DNA of 64,000 nt, from positions 1 through 64,000 of the forward strand of contig JACPUR010000004.1 in assembly GCA_016192135.1 (NCBI GenBank), in the 5' to 3' direction. A model generated the notes under the pieces. The model was given only the letters and a program-made list of their open reading frames with translations. It ran no database searches and was not told where the DNA came from. The position numbers were made by a program, and so were the translations under genes. Source of the DNA: Candidatus Tectomicrobia bacterium. GTDB lineage: Bacteria > UBA8248. This document shows positions 1 through 8,828 of the stretch, one piece after another. Position 1 is the first letter of the stretch; every line of letters begins with the position of its first letter.

Positions 1-1106
1 ACGGCGCCGATGGTGGTGCCGTCGGTGAAGGCGATGGAGGCCGGGCCGTCCCAGGGCTCCATGATGCAGCCGTGGTACTCGTAGAAGGCCTTGCGCTCCT
101 CGTCCATGGACTCGTGGCCGCTCCACGGCTCGGGGATCATCATGAGCATGGCGTGGGGCAGCTCGTAGCCCGCCATGTAGAGGAACTCGAGCACGTTGTC
201 GAACATGGCCGAGTCGCTCCCGGTCTCGATGACGATGGGCAGGAGCTTCTCGAGCTCGGGCAGGTGCTCCGACTGGCAGAGCGCCTCGCGGGCGTGCATC
301 CAGTTGATGTTGCCGCGCAGGGTGTTGATCTCGCCGTTGTGGCAGAGGTAGCGGTAGGGATGCGCCCGCGGCCAGGACGGGAAGGTGTTGGTGGAGAAGC
401 GCGAGTGCACGAGGGCCAGCGCCGTCTCCATGTCGGGGTCCTTGAGGTCGCCGAAGATCTGGGCGAGCTGGTGACTGGTCAGCATGCCCTTGTAGACGAT
501 GGTCTGGGCCGAGAGGCTGGGGATGTGGAAGAAGAGCCGCTCGGTCAGGTCGCTCTTGGCGATGGCGTGCTCGATCTGCTTGCGGATGACGTAGAGCTTG
601 CGCTCGATGTCCATCCGCCCCGCCTTGGGATCGAAGCCGCCGATGAAGAGTTGCCGGAAGCGGGGCGCCCCGGCCTTGGCCGTCGGGCCGACGGGCGAAA
701 GATCGGAGGGCACCTCCCGCCAGCCCAGGGGATCGCAGCCCTCGGCCCGGACGATGGCCTCGAACCGCGTCTGGCAGTAGTTGGCCTGTATGGGGTCGGG
801 GGGCAGGAAGACGAGGCCCGCCCCGTAGCGCCCCGGATCGGGCAGCGCGATACCCTCGGCGTCGCACACCTTGCGGAGGAACTTGTCCGGCATCTGCATG
901 AGGATGCCGGCGCCGTCGCCGGTGTTCTCCTCGCAGCCGCAGGCACCTCGGTGGGAGAGGTTCTCCAGGCCGGTGATGGCCATGTCGATGATGCGCCTGG
1001 ACTTGCGGCCCTTGATGTCCACCACGAAGCAGACGCCGCAGGCGTCGTGCTCTTGGGCGGGGTCGTAGAGGCCCTGGGGCGGCGGGGGAATCAGCGGCTG
1101 GCTCAT
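1..1106 (-). CDS. gltB: glutamate synthase (GOGAT) large subunit, N-terminal part, runs off the window
   Basis: The first 368 codons are in the window; the 3' part lies beyond base 1. The product transfers the glutamine amide to 2-oxoglutarate in ammonia assimilation. Visible is the class II glutamine amidotransferase domain: the nucleophile Cys in EHDACGVCFVV, then NLSHRGACGCEENTGDGAG, HSRFSTNTFPSWPRAHP and LCHNGEINTLRGN, all hallmarks of GltB rather than of other Ntn amidotransferases. A second Cys sits three residues after the nucleophile (CGVC rather than the commoner CGVG). About 19 residues precede the nucleophile, fitting a short cleaved propeptide. I chose the ATG at 1106 because GGTGAG precedes it; an in-frame ATG at 1121 lacks a ribosome-binding site. 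The long plus-strand frame over the same bases is an antisense shadow. Confidence 0.93.
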   Translation of the reverse strand, partial: MSQPLIPPPPQGLYDPAQEHDACGVCFVVDIKGRKSRRIIDMAITGLENLSHRGACGCEENTGDGAGILMQMPDKFLRKVCDAEGIALPDPGRYGAGLVFLPPDPIQANYCQTRFEAIVRAEGCDPLGWREVPSDLSPVGPTAKAGAPRFRQLFIGGFDPKAGRMDIERKLYVIRKQIEHAIAKSDLTERLFFHIPSLSAQTIVYKGMLTSHQLAQIFGDLKDPDMETALALVHSRFSTNTFPSWPRAHPYRYLCHNGEINTLRGNINWMHAREALCQSEHLPELEKLLPIVIETGSDSAMFDNVLEFLYMAGYELPHAMLMMIPEPWSGHESMDEERKAFYEYHGCIMEPWDGPASIAFTDGTTIGA

Positions 1107-1269
1107 GTGGGGCTCACCCATGCGTGAAGAGGAAACGGCTCCGCCGCCCGCCCCGTGCGCCAATCACACTGTGGTGGAATTGACTATCAGGGAGACTACC
1201 CAGTCCAGCGGCGCAAGTTGATTTTATAGCAAACGGACAACCATAAGCCAAGCTAAATTTTCTTATACA

Positions 1270-1292
1270 TATAATTAGAAAAACTAATTATA
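1270..1292. promoter_or_regulatory. 9-bp perfect inverted repeat upstream of gltB
   Basis: TATAATTAG (1270-1278), five A, then CTAATTATA (1284-1292) form a perfect dyad about 165 bases upstream of the gltB start. No T-run follows on either strand, so an operator is more likely than a terminator. Which regulator would bind is not evident from the sequence. Confidence 0.4.
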
Positions 1293-1414
1293 CTTGGGGC
1301 CGGCACGGCCCCGATCGAATTTATATGACTTAAAATCAATGGGTTATGCGGATAGGTTCTGTGCATTTCGGAGGGATGGGTGGAACGTCGTCGCGGGTAA
1401 CTTCAAATTAAGGC

Positions 1415-1450
1415 AAAAAAAACGGGCCCGCTCCCGGTCGTCGGCCCCCG
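1415..1450 (-). terminator. probable Rho-independent terminator of the transglycosylase operon
   Basis: Read on the minus strand, a GC-rich imperfect stem (CGGG...CCCG arms with a bulge, 1423-1450) is followed by GTTTTTTTT (plus-strand A-run 1415-1422). It lies about 50 bases after the transglycosylase stop codon, the position expected for a terminator. Confidence 0.55.
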
Positions 1451-1499
1451 GAGCAAGGATTCTCGCGGATTGAAACAGGGAGTTTGCGCGGGCGGCCCC

Positions 1500-2399
1500 T
1501 CAGAAGCGCAGGCGGGCCTCCCGCATCAGGCGCCGGTACTCCGCCATCACCCGCTTCACGTACAGACGGGTCTCTGCGTAGGGAGGGATGCCGTTGTGCC
1601 GCTTCACGGCGTAGGGCCCGGCGTTGTAGGCGGCCAGGGCGAGCTCGGGCCTCTCCGGATACAGAGCGAGGAGCTCCTTCAGGTAGCGCATGCCGCCCTC
1701 GAGGTTCTCGCGGACGTCCCACGGATCCTCGATGCCCAGGTACTTGGCCGTCTGCTGGGTGAGCTGCATCAGCCCCATGGCGCCCCGGGGGGATTTGGCC
1801 TTGGGGTCGAACATGCTTTCCATCCGCACGACGGCTTCCACCAGGAATGGGTCGAGGCCGTGGGAGGAGGCGATGCGGTGGATCAGGATCTGTATCTCCA
1901 CCTCGCTCATGACCGCGCGCTTGAGGGAGGGGGGGGGTGCGGGCTTGGGGATTTCCGCCTTCACGGCCAGGAGCGTCTCCTCCGGCGACTCCACCGCCGG
2001 AGGGAGGCTGGCCAGCGCACTTTCCTCGCCGGAAGGGGCGCCTTCCGCCTCCGTCTTCCGCGCCACCTCGGCCGCCGATATTTCCAGCTCGGACTTGGCC
2101 GGGCTCTTTCTCTCTACCTTTTCCGCCGCGCCGCCCGCGGGCCGGGGGACGAACAGAAGCGCCGCGTCGACTGGCGCGGCCGCTGCCGGAGGGAACTCGA
2201 TCCCCCTGTGCATGGCGGGGTAGCGGATGGTCCTTCCTTCGGAGAGAGGCGGAGGCTTTTGGCCGGCCTCCGATTGCGCGGATGACGCCTCGCCCAGGTC
2301 GGCGGAGAGCTCCATATAGGCGGTCATGAGCGGCATGGAGGCGGCGGCGAAAATCCCGCAGACGCTACATATGCTTCTCCAGCACAGGAAGGTCCTCAT
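1500..2399 (-). CDS. lytic transglycosylase, SLT domain, exported
   Basis: A 299-residue protein that probably cleaves peptidoglycan glycan strands. An N-terminal hydrophobic segment (CGIFAAASMPLMTAYM) looks like a signal or anchor. A proline- and alanine-rich linker follows, and the C-terminal ~140 residues form an SLT domain: VVRMESMFDPKAKSPRGAMG with the catalytic Glu, then GLMQLT and LALAAYNAGP. It is the last gene behind the PA2779/PA2778-type pair; the longest frame (from 2417) overlaps the end of the preceding peptidase gene. The ATG at 2399 is chosen because GGGGGGA lies nine bases upstream; the ATG at 2417 is possible. What it contributes to the pair is unknown. Confidence 0.85.
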   Translation of the reverse strand: MRTFLCWRSICSVCGIFAAASMPLMTAYMELSADLGEASSAQSEAGQKPPPLSEGRTIRYPAMHRGIEFPPAAAAPVDAALLFVPRPAGGAAEKVERKSPAKSELEISAAEVARKTEAEGAPSGEESALASLPPAVESPEETLLAVKAEIPKPAPPPSLKRAVMSEVEIQILIHRIASSHGLDPFLVEAVVRMESMFDPKAKSPRGAMGLMQLTQQTAKYLGIEDPWDVRENLEGGMRYLKELLALYPERPELALAAYNAGPYAVKRHNGIPPYAETRLYVKRVMAEYRRLMREARLRF

Positions 2400-3369
2400 C
2401 TTGCCATGTCCCCCCATTCTCTTGAATCTTTTCCCGCGTCTTCAAGAAGAACGGCTTCATGGGCCCGCCAAGCATGATCGCCCGCTCGACGTGGAGGAGG
2501 GCTTCCCTTCTCCGTCCGGTGTCCGCGAGCACTTGGGCGAGGTTGTTGTACGCGGGGGCGGCGGTGGGATGGATATGAATGGCCTCGAGAAATGCCTTTT
2601 CGGCGCCGGCGAGATCCCTCATCTCATACCGGCTGTTCCCCAGCCCGATCAGCGCGGCCAGGCTGCTCGGCCATCGCTTGAGGGCCGCCTGGTACGCCGA
2701 CGCGGCCGCCTCCCACTGCCCGGCGCGCTCGAGGCCGACCACGGCGTTCAGGTAATTCCGCTCCACGGCGCTTTCCGGGAGGGTCCCCGGCAGGAGGACG
2801 ACCACGGCCCAATGATCCCCCCGCGCCCAGGTGAGCTCGAACAGGCGCAGGGGCATGGGCGTCTCCTTCTCGACGCCCGAGTGGAGAATGACGTTCTTCT
2901 CGGCGAGGTCGTACCCGACGACCACGGCGTAGTGCCACTTGGGATACCAGGAGAGCCCCAGGTTCTGAAGGACGATGACCGGATGGCCCGAGCTCACCTC
3001 CCGCAAGAGCTCCTTGAGGGTCGAGACGGGATAGGCGAGCCGGCCGCGGCGGCGGGCCGCGGTGATGATCTCCGATTGCAGCGTGCCCTTCCGCCCGGGC
3101 GTGTAGACCATCGGGACGAGAGCGTCCCGGCTCACCCGGTCGCCGGTCCAGTTCAGGACCATGGCGAGAGAAGCGGGACCGCAGTAGAACTTATCGTCCG
3201 GGAAGAAGGGCACGGTCGTGATTTCGGCCTTGGCTTTGGTCACAGAATTCCACTCCGTCAGCAAACGGTCCGTTTGGGGCGCGGTGAAGGCGCATCCGCC
3301 CAGGACCAAGGTCAGCACAAGTCCCAAAGCCGGGTTGCCGAGGCTCGGGCTCCTCTCCAAGTGGCTCAT
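2365..3369 (-). CDS. PA2778-type lipoprotein cysteine peptidase with TPR repeats
   Basis: A 334-residue predicted lipoprotein with lipobox LVLGGC (Cys at about residue 26). The first domain resembles C39/papain-like peptidases of the PA2778 family: KFYCGPASLAMVLNW holds the likely nucleophile (Cys63) and KWHYAVVVGYD the likely His. From about residue 195 to the end the sequence has TPR-like helical repeats (GQWEAAASAYQAALKRWP, RDLAGAEKAFLEAI, RREALLHVERAIML). It starts 10 bases after the PA2779-like gene and is probably co-transcribed with it. In this family the two genes are usually adjacent; the substrate is not established. Assignment rests on architecture and neighbour. Confidence 0.8.
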   Translation of the reverse strand: MSHLERSPSLGNPALGLVLTLVLGGCAFTAPQTDRLLTEWNSVTKAKAEITTVPFFPDDKFYCGPASLAMVLNWTGDRVSRDALVPMVYTPGRKGTLQSEIITAARRRGRLAYPVSTLKELLREVSSGHPVIVLQNLGLSWYPKWHYAVVVGYDLAEKNVILHSGVEKETPMPLRLFELTWARGDHWAVVVLLPGTLPESAVERNYLNAVVGLERAGQWEAAASAYQAALKRWPSSLAALIGLGNSRYEMRDLAGAEKAFLEAIHIHPTAAPAYNNLAQVLADTGRRREALLHVERAIMLGGPMKPFFLKTREKIQENGGTWQDEDLPVLEKHM

Positions 3370-3379
3370 GCGATGCGCG

Positions 3380-3805
3380 TTAGCGGACCGGCCGCGTCCA
3401 CGGGAAGACCCGGGTCGCGCCGACCAGATCGGTGATCAGCAGGACGATGAAGACGACCAGGGCGACGATCAGGATGGTTTCGCCCAGGCCCTGGCCGGCG
3501 GGAAGGGAGTCGATGCGGCCGGCGAGTTTCGCGGCTTCGGCGTCGGACAGGCTCGCCACGCGCATCTCGGCCTCGTCGGGATTCACGCCCATGGTCTTCA
3601 TCTGGGCGCGGACGTCCTCTCGCGCCATGAACTGGCGGATCTTCTCCCGGTCGCCGGGGCTGTCCTGGGTGGTGGCCTTGGCCAGCATCTGCTCCGTGCG
3701 GATCATCGAGGCTTCCGCCGAGTTCAGGGTGAACTGCGCCCCGATGAGCGCGACCGACAAAACGAGTGCGACGGCCTTCATCTTGCGTCCCAACTTCTTC
3801 ATCAT
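3380..3805 (-). CDS. PA2779-type small membrane protein
   Basis: A 141-residue protein with an N-terminal signal-like segment (KAVALVLSVALIGAQFTLNSAEA), a charged middle containing REKIRQFMAREDVRAQMKTM, and a C-terminal transmembrane helix (ILIVALVVFIVLLITDLVG). This layout matches the PA2779 family that accompanies the PA2778 cysteine peptidase encoded next. CAGGAG lies five bases before ATG 3805. Function is unknown; a peptide substrate or membrane partner of the neighbouring peptidase is an inference from the constant pairing. Confidence 0.78.
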   Translation of the reverse strand: MMKKLGRKMKAVALVLSVALIGAQFTLNSAEASMIRTEQMLAKATTQDSPGDREKIRQFMAREDVRAQMKTMGVNPDEAEMRVASLSDAEAAKLAGRIDSLPAGQGLGETILIVALVVFIVLLITDLVGATRVFPWTRPVR

Positions 3806-3910
3806 CGGTCTCCTGAATCAAAACGACGCCGACCGCAGGTTCCGGCTCTCCCGCCAGTCCGCATCCGCCCCGGAAGAGGCGAGGCGTGGTGAAGCGGCAG
3901 CGCGTTAACC

Positions 3911-4318
3911 TCACGCGCCTCTCTTGAAATTCGAATCCAGGAGCCATTCGGCGCGATCCACGATCCTCGCGGCCGCCTCCCGATCCATGAAGAAGTACCG
4001 GAAGACGGCGGCCCGGATGAGGGTCCTGCCTCCGGCGAGCCCTTCGAGCTGAATCTCGACCTCTCGGTCTTCGCCCTCGGCCCGGAGGACCCTGCCCTCT
4101 TCGTTCCCCTTGAGCTCCTTGAGCTGGAAACCCATCTGCCGGAGGCTGTGGATGACGGCCCATTCCGCCGGCTGGAGGGACGCCTCGACGATCTTGGCCG
4201 CCCCCTGGCGCAGCGGATCGGGCTCGGCCGCGCCGGAGATCGAGTGAACCAGAGCGGCGAGGGGGAACACCATCAGGAGAAATACCGCCATGCGCAGGTG
4301 TGATTGAATGGTTTTCAT
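3911..4318 (-). CDS. small exported protein of unknown function
   Basis: A 135-residue protein with an N-terminal hydrophobic segment (MAVFLLMVFPLAALVHSISG) and a mixed alpha/beta mature part (EWAVIHSLRQMGFQLKELKG, EVEIQLEGLAGGRTLIRAAVFR). The fold pattern recalls DUF3568-like small periplasmic proteins, but I do not recognise a family with certainty. The frame is open back to 4420; ATG 4318 is chosen because the signal segment follows directly, although no clear Shine-Dalgarno precedes it. It lies 105 bases upstream of the PA2779-like gene on the same strand and may be co-transcribed. Confidence 0.6.
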   Translation of the reverse strand: MKTIQSHLRMAVFLLMVFPLAALVHSISGAAEPDPLRQGAAKIVEASLQPAEWAVIHSLRQMGFQLKELKGNEEGRVLRAEGEDREVEIQLEGLAGGRTLIRAAVFRYFFMDREAAARIVDRAEWLLDSNFKRGA

Positions 4319-4746
4319 GTCAGGGAAAGAACGGCGGCGGGAGAGGAGCCGGCGGCGCGATGGATCAGGGACAGAGGTCCCGGCGGGGGAGAGTTTCGCC
4401 TCCAGGAGTCCGCTGGCCATTGCTATAGGCGAAACACGGTGCGCACTTCTAGTCCTTTTCCATCACTGCCGCATATGCTTCAGAGCAATATCCATTCCTG
4501 CGCGGAAGCGAAGCGGGACCGGGGCGGGAATTGAAATGCATTCGCGGGAATCGAAGGGGGAAAGACCTGATAAGCGCGGCCGCGCGGAAACGACAAAATG
4601 GCATCCATCCGCGGCGGCTTCATGCCATTCTGGCAAATCGGCGGACGGGCCGGCCGGCCCAGGCTCGGCGGATATTTCAGATCAGGCTGGGCGTTTTCGT
4701 CCCCCGCTCATCCGGCGGAGGCGCGGCCGGGCGAAAACCGCCCCAG
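4319..4746. other. intergenic region, nothing recognised
   Basis: This 428-base stretch separates two small exported-protein genes on the minus strand. Open frames crossing it have no domain character and are rich in Arg, Gly and Pro, as GC-rich antisense frames are. The less GC-rich part around 4440-4500 is the best place for a promoter of the downstream gene. Confidence 0.5.
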
Positions 4747-5223
4747 TTACTTTCCCTCAATGGCCGCCTTGAGGCCTGCCAGGATTTCCTGGATGCGGTG
4801 ATTCTCCGCGTTGATGAGCTCGCGCGCCTTTCCGTCCGGCGCGGAAGAGGCTTCTTCCGCCACCACCCTTGCCGAGATCCGAAGCCCCTCCCCCGACTCG
4901 CGCACCTCATACACGACCCCCAGGCGCGCGGCCGCGGGGGGCTCGAGCAGGCTGAGCATGAGCCCGCCGGCGGCGCCGGATTCATCCTTGACGAATTGAA
5001 TCCGGTACCCCTGATCCCGGAGGAAGGTATAGTGCTTCAGCTCGTAGCGGCGGCTCTGCATGGCGCTGATGAGCCGTTCGACCACCATCTGCCGGGGGGC
5101 ACCCGAAATGGTCGTATGCGGATGCCCCTGAAAGGCCTTGAGCGGCGGGGCTCCCGCGCAGCCGCCCGAAAGGGCCGGGAGTGCCAAGAAGAGAAGCGAA
5201 ACCAGGAAGGACCGCATGTTCAT
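4747..5223 (-). CDS. small lipoprotein of unknown function
   Basis: A 158-residue predicted lipoprotein: signal segment SFLVSLLFLALPALSGGC with lipobox LSGGC. The mature part looks like one compact alpha/beta domain (MVVERLISAMQSRRYELKHY, VVYEVRESGEGLRISARVV). No catalytic motif is visible. ATG 5223 has GGGGA about nine bases upstream; the longer frame to 5349 is Arg/Gly/Pro-rich and not credible as protein. The layout resembles the exported protein at 3911-4318 (short signal, small alpha/beta domain), but I cannot show homology. Confidence 0.65.
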   Translation of the reverse strand: MNMRSFLVSLLFLALPALSGGCAGAPPLKAFQGHPHTTISGAPRQMVVERLISAMQSRRYELKHYTFLRDQGYRIQFVKDESGAAGGLMLSLLEPPAAARLGVVYEVRESGEGLRISARVVAEEASSAPDGKARELINAENHRIQEILAGLKAAIEGK

Positions 5224-5515
5224 TGCCTGATCCCCGGGTGGTCGGATTCCCCGCCCCTCCTTGCGCCTCCCGGCTTCGCGAAGCCCGCTTCCACCTCCGC
5301 GGCGGCAGCACCGCCGCTGCGGAGGACGGGCCGGCGGCGGCCTCCCCAAAGGGGGCGGTTATTTTCCTTCCCCTCTCTTTCGCCGGGTCCCCAAACCGGC
5401 TGGCCGGTTTGAGAGGAGGGGGAGACAGTGGGGTGGTCTTGGAACATGATTGTAACATGAAAACCCCCGGTCCAGGGGGGCCGGGGGCCAGCAGGAAAAT
5501 CCGGAGGGATAAGCG

Positions 5516-5947
5516 TTATTTGCGCGCGAGGGCGCGGATATAGGCGATGACGTCCCGGATGTCCTGGTCGCTGAGCGCCTGCCCCCAGGCCGGCATCACG
5601 GGCGATTTGCCCACGGCCGCGCCGCCGCGCTTGATGACGTCGTGCATCGCCTGGTCCGACATGGAGAACTTCTTGTCCGTGTAGTCGCGCGGCTTCGGGT
5701 TGAGGGCCGCCGCCGCGGGCCCGTCGCCCTTGCCCGAGGGGCCGTGGCAGGCCGCGCAGAGCTGCTGGTACTTCTCCTTCCCCCGCGCCGGGTCCGGCCG
5801 GGCGGCGAAGGCCGCGCCAGGAACAAGGTGGGAGAGGAGCATCAGCATCAAGAGGATGGCGGCTCCGGCCGGAACGCCGCGGCGCCCGCGGGAGGAAGGC
5901 GCGATTGAGCCTCCTGCAGCGGGCGCCGGATGGGAAACCCTCTTCAT
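5516..5947 (-). CDS. monohaem class I c-type cytochrome
   Basis: A 143-residue exported cytochrome. A long N-terminal signal (GAAILLMLMLLSHLVPGAAFA) precedes one haem site, QLCAACHGPSGKGDG, and the axial Met is probably in SPVMPAWGQALSDQDIRDVI. It is probably a periplasmic electron carrier. It is the last gene of the Rieske/cytochrome b operon, which makes it a likely soluble shuttle for that complex. ATG 5947 has AGGA about ten bases upstream; a GTG at 5953 is too close to that site. Confidence 0.88.
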   Translation of the reverse strand: MKRVSHPAPAAGGSIAPSSRGRRGVPAGAAILLMLMLLSHLVPGAAFAARPDPARGKEKYQQLCAACHGPSGKGDGPAAAALNPKPRDYTDKKFSMSDQAMHDVIKRGGAAVGKSPVMPAWGQALSDQDIRDVIAYIRALARK

Positions 5948-5966
5948 CTTCACCGGTCCTGGACGC

Positions 5967-6311
5967 TCATTTCTTCGGCGGATGGCACTTCACGCAGTCT
6001 GTCATCAGGAACGCCTTCTGCCCGTTATGGCAGGTCCCGCAATATTTTCCCGCCATCATGTCCGCCAGGGGAATGGGCTTCCCCTCCAGCGTGCCCCCCG
6101 CCTTCATCGGAAAAATCTGGGGATGGCAGGCCGTGCAGTCGGGATTCTTGGCGGCGTGAATCTTATGGCTGAAGACGGTCGGCGTGAAATCCTTCGTCTG
6201 CTTGAAGGTGATATCCGGCGGCACCGGCATCTGGCCATAACCCGCGACAGTGCTGAAAAAGACGGCAAAGCCCGCGACAGCAGCCAAAGTCCAGAGCCTC
6301 CAACTGTGCAT
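5967..6311 (-). CDS. triheme cytochrome c (c7/c3-type)
   Basis: A 114-residue exported protein with three CxxCH haem sites (CTACH, CGTCH, CVKCH). Distal histidines are available in FSHKIHAAKNPDC. This is the small bis-His c7-type domain. The signal peptide is residues 1 to about 27 (LWTLAAVAGFAVFFSTVAGYG). GGGAGGGAAG sits directly before ATG 6311. It lies between the nine-haem and monohaem cytochrome genes of the same operon, so it probably relays electrons in the periplasm. Confidence 0.88.
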   Translation of the reverse strand: MHSWRLWTLAAVAGFAVFFSTVAGYGQMPVPPDITFKQTKDFTPTVFSHKIHAAKNPDCTACHPQIFPMKAGGTLEGKPIPLADMMAGKYCGTCHNGQKAFLMTDCVKCHPPKK

Positions 6312-6411
6312 GGCTTCCCTCCCTTTCCTAGATTGCCCTTTCTTCGGCTCGGCCGCCCGAAACTCACTTCAAGTTTATCCTACATCCCGAATCGAAAAAG
6401 AACAGCAGGCT

Positions 6412-7704
6412 TTACGTCCGTCCCCGGGGGCCCCCCTCCACTTCGCGGAGTTTCAGGAAGAGCAGGCCCGCCATGAGGACCGTCAGGATGATGGGCAGGA
6501 TGACCCAGCGCCGCCGGGCGTAGAACTCCTCGATGGCGGCGAGGGCCGTCGCCAGCGCTGACTTCGCGATTTTCGTGCCCCCTTCGGCCTCTTTCTCCAC
6601 TTCCTTCAGGGCCAGGGAGTGCACCTGGGTTCGCACCTTGATGAGGGTGGTCCGGGCCTCCTTCATGCTGAACTTGGCCTCGGAGACTTCCATGCCCCTG
6701 TGCTCGGCGGCGTCGAGCTCTGAGGTGGCGCGCTGGATCAGGCCCTTGAGATCCTCGATGCGCTTCCGCATGCCGGCGGCCACCTTCAGTGGCTGGGAGC
6801 CCGGCGGATGGCACATGACGCAGAGCGCGGGCCGGGTGTCCCCGATCATCTCCTCCGACACGCGCACCACCTTATGGTTCGAGTGGCAGACGACGCACTC
6901 GGGCACCTTCATTTTCTCGAAGGCCGCCTTGTGCGGGCTCTTGACGAACAGGTCGCGGTTGTTCACGTGACACTGGCCGCACATCCCGCTCACCGAGTCC
7001 ACGGCGGGCGGGAAGGCCCCGTGGTTCCCGTGGCAGTCATTGCAGCTCGGCGCCGACAGCTCCCGCTTGTTGATCAGGAGATCGGCGTGCACGCTCTGCA
7101 GGTAGTTCTCGAGCTGGTTCGTGGGAATCTTGTAGTCCTTCATGTACTCCTTGTCGGAGTGGCACCTGGCGCAGGTCTTGGCGACGCTCGGGGCGTAGAC
7201 GGACGAATTGGCGTGCGCGGCCGGCAGGATGCCGTGGGCCCCGTGGCAGCTCGCACACGTGGCCACCTTCACGTCCCCCTGGGCCAGCCGCTTGCCGTGG
7301 ACGCTCGTCTGGTAGGCCTTGAACTGATCCACGGCGATGGAGGGGTTGAAGCGGCGCATGAAGGCGAGGTCGCCGTGGCACTTGTCGCACAGGGCGGGTA
7401 TCTGAGCGGGCTTGGGCCGGCCGATGTAGCCCTTCTCCTTGGACTTGGCGATCTTTATGTCGAAGGAGGCAGGATCGCCGCCGTGGCAATTGACACAGGA
7501 GAGGCCCTTCTGCGCGTGGATGTCGTTCGCCATCGCCGCCGCCGGGGCGCCGAGCTTCGCGGGCAGCGCGCGGTGGCATTGGACGCAGGTATCGACCCTG
7601 GGGGCCGCGGGGGCCGCCGCGCCGGCGTCCGAGGAGGCGAGGAGAAGCACGGCCGAGGCCCCGGTGAGCCAGAGCGCCTGTTTCATCCAGGAGCGTGCGC
7701 GCAT
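6412..7704 (-). CDS. nine-haem c-type cytochrome with C-terminal membrane anchor
   Basis: A 430-residue exported multihaem cytochrome. I count nine CxxCH sites: CVQCH, CVNCH, CDKCH, CASCH, CARCH, CNDCH, CGQCH, CVVCH and CVMCH. A predicted signal peptide is followed by the haem region to about residue 310, a helical, charged stretch that could be a coiled coil (RKRIEDLKGLIQRATSELDA onwards), and one C-terminal transmembrane helix (WVILPIILTVLMAGLLFL). The gene starts eight bases after the cytochrome b stop. No cytochrome c1 or f gene is present, so this protein may take that role in the complex. The open frame extends to 8013 inside the cytochrome b gene, but that part is a shadow; ATG 7704 has GAGG upstream. 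Confidence 0.88.
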   Translation of the reverse strand: MRARSWMKQALWLTGASAVLLLASSDAGAAAPAAPRVDTCVQCHRALPAKLGAPAAAMANDIHAQKGLSCVNCHGGDPASFDIKIAKSKEKGYIGRPKPAQIPALCDKCHGDLAFMRRFNPSIAVDQFKAYQTSVHGKRLAQGDVKVATCASCHGAHGILPAAHANSSVYAPSVAKTCARCHSDKEYMKDYKIPTNQLENYLQSVHADLLINKRELSAPSCNDCHGNHGAFPPAVDSVSGMCGQCHVNNRDLFVKSPHKAAFEKMKVPECVVCHSNHKVVRVSEEMIGDTRPALCVMCHPPGSQPLKVAAGMRKRIEDLKGLIQRATSELDAAEHRGMEVSEAKFSMKEARTTLIKVRTQVHSLALKEVEKEAEGGTKIAKSALATALAAIEEFYARRRWVILPIILTVLMAGLLFLKLREVEGGPRGRT

Positions 7705-7712
7705 GAAAGGCC

Positions 7713-8822
7713 TCAATAGGGTTTGAGATAGGCCAGCAAGGTCATCGTGACCAGGAAGACGATCACGACGGCCCCGAACCCCGTCACGAGCCAGTGCCGT
7801 TTCCCCTGCCGCGCCCAGCCATCCCAGAAGGGCACCAGGAAGAAGATCAGCCCGCCGGCGCCGATGGCGTAGATGCCCAGCGCCTCCCCCTCCATTCCCA
7901 GGACCTTGGGGGGGATGTACTTGAGCGACTGGGACATGAACGTGAAGAACCACTCGGGCCGGATGCCCGCGGGAGCGGGGGCCAGGGGATCGGCCTTCTC
8001 TCCCACCTCCCACGGGAGGTACACGGAGAGGACGGCGAGAAGGCCCAGCACGATTACCCAGACGATGCTCTCGCGGAGGACGAAGTTGGGGACGAAGGGG
8101 ATGCCCTTCCCCTTGGCGCCTCCGATGGGCTGGCTCATGCCCAGGAGCTGGATCAGGAGAAGGTGCAGACCGAGCACGATCGTGAAAATCGGCGGCAGGA
8201 TCGCGACGTGGAGGGCGAAGAACCGCGTGAGGGTGGGCCCGCTGATCTCGTTCGCCCCCAGGAGGAAGTTGCGCATCCCCTCGCCCACGACCGGAATGAC
8301 CTTCGTCACATCCGTCCCGATCTTGGTGGCGAAGTAAGAGAGCTTCGTCCAGGGAAGCAGGTAGCCGGAGAAACCGAACGTCATGGACAGCACGAGGAGG
8401 ATGAAGCCCGACACCCAGATCAGCTCGCGCGGGGGCCGGTAGGCCCGCATGAAGTACACGCTGAACAGGTGGATGAACAGGGCCAGGATCATCAGGTTGG
8501 CCGACCAGCTATGGATGGAGCGGATGAGCCATCCGAAGGGGACCTGGGCCGAGATGAGGAGGATGCTCTCGTACGCCTGGTCCGCGGCCGGCACGTAATA
8601 GAACATCAGCAGGATGCCCGTGACCACCTGCACCCCGAACAGCAGCAGGGCGATGCCGCCGAACAGGTAGAGGAAGGTGCCCTTGTGCCAGGGAACCTCC
8701 TTGTGGCGGAGGAACTCGAGGACACCCGAGAGCGGCATGCGGCTCTCGAGCCAGGCGGCCAAGCCCGCGAACCTGCCCTCGGGAAACCCGCCCGCGCGCT
8801 TCGGTTCAGAGGTCGTGGCCAT
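7713..8822 (-). CDS. cytochrome b subunit of a Rieske/cytochrome b complex
   Basis: A 369-residue integral membrane protein that carries the quinol-oxidising and quinone-reducing sites. Haem b ligands are IHSWSANLMILALFIH (H-x13-H) and HVAILPPIFTIVLGLH (H-x14-H); the second spacing is the b6-type one. The quinol-site motif appears as PEWFF where PEWY is usual. N-terminal (b6-like) and C-terminal (subunit IV-like) parts are fused, ending with a hydrophobic tail. It begins six bases after the Rieske stop, suggesting translational coupling, and is followed by the nine-haem cytochrome. Confidence 0.93.
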   Translation of the reverse strand: MATTSEPKRAGGFPEGRFAGLAAWLESRMPLSGVLEFLRHKEVPWHKGTFLYLFGGIALLLFGVQVVTGILLMFYYVPAADQAYESILLISAQVPFGWLIRSIHSWSANLMILALFIHLFSVYFMRAYRPPRELIWVSGFILLVLSMTFGFSGYLLPWTKLSYFATKIGTDVTKVIPVVGEGMRNFLLGANEISGPTLTRFFALHVAILPPIFTIVLGLHLLLIQLLGMSQPIGGAKGKGIPFVPNFVLRESIVWVIVLGLLAVLSVYLPWEVGEKADPLAPAPAGIRPEWFFTFMSQSLKYIPPKVLGMEGEALGIYAIGAGGLIFFLVPFWDGWARQGKRHWLVTGFGAVVIVFLVTMTLLAYLKPY

Positions 8823-8828
8823 GGAGTC

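Larger units (their letters stand above)
1122..1499. other. gltB upstream region, AT-rich, no gene
   Basis: This stretch separates the transglycosylase 3' end from the gltB start, both on the minus strand. It contrasts with the GC-rich surroundings between about 1210 and 1350, where the gltB promoter probably lies. It holds the 9-bp inverted repeat at 1270-1292 and, at its far end, the terminator-like structure at 1415-1450. I see no open frame with coding character. Confidence 0.6.
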
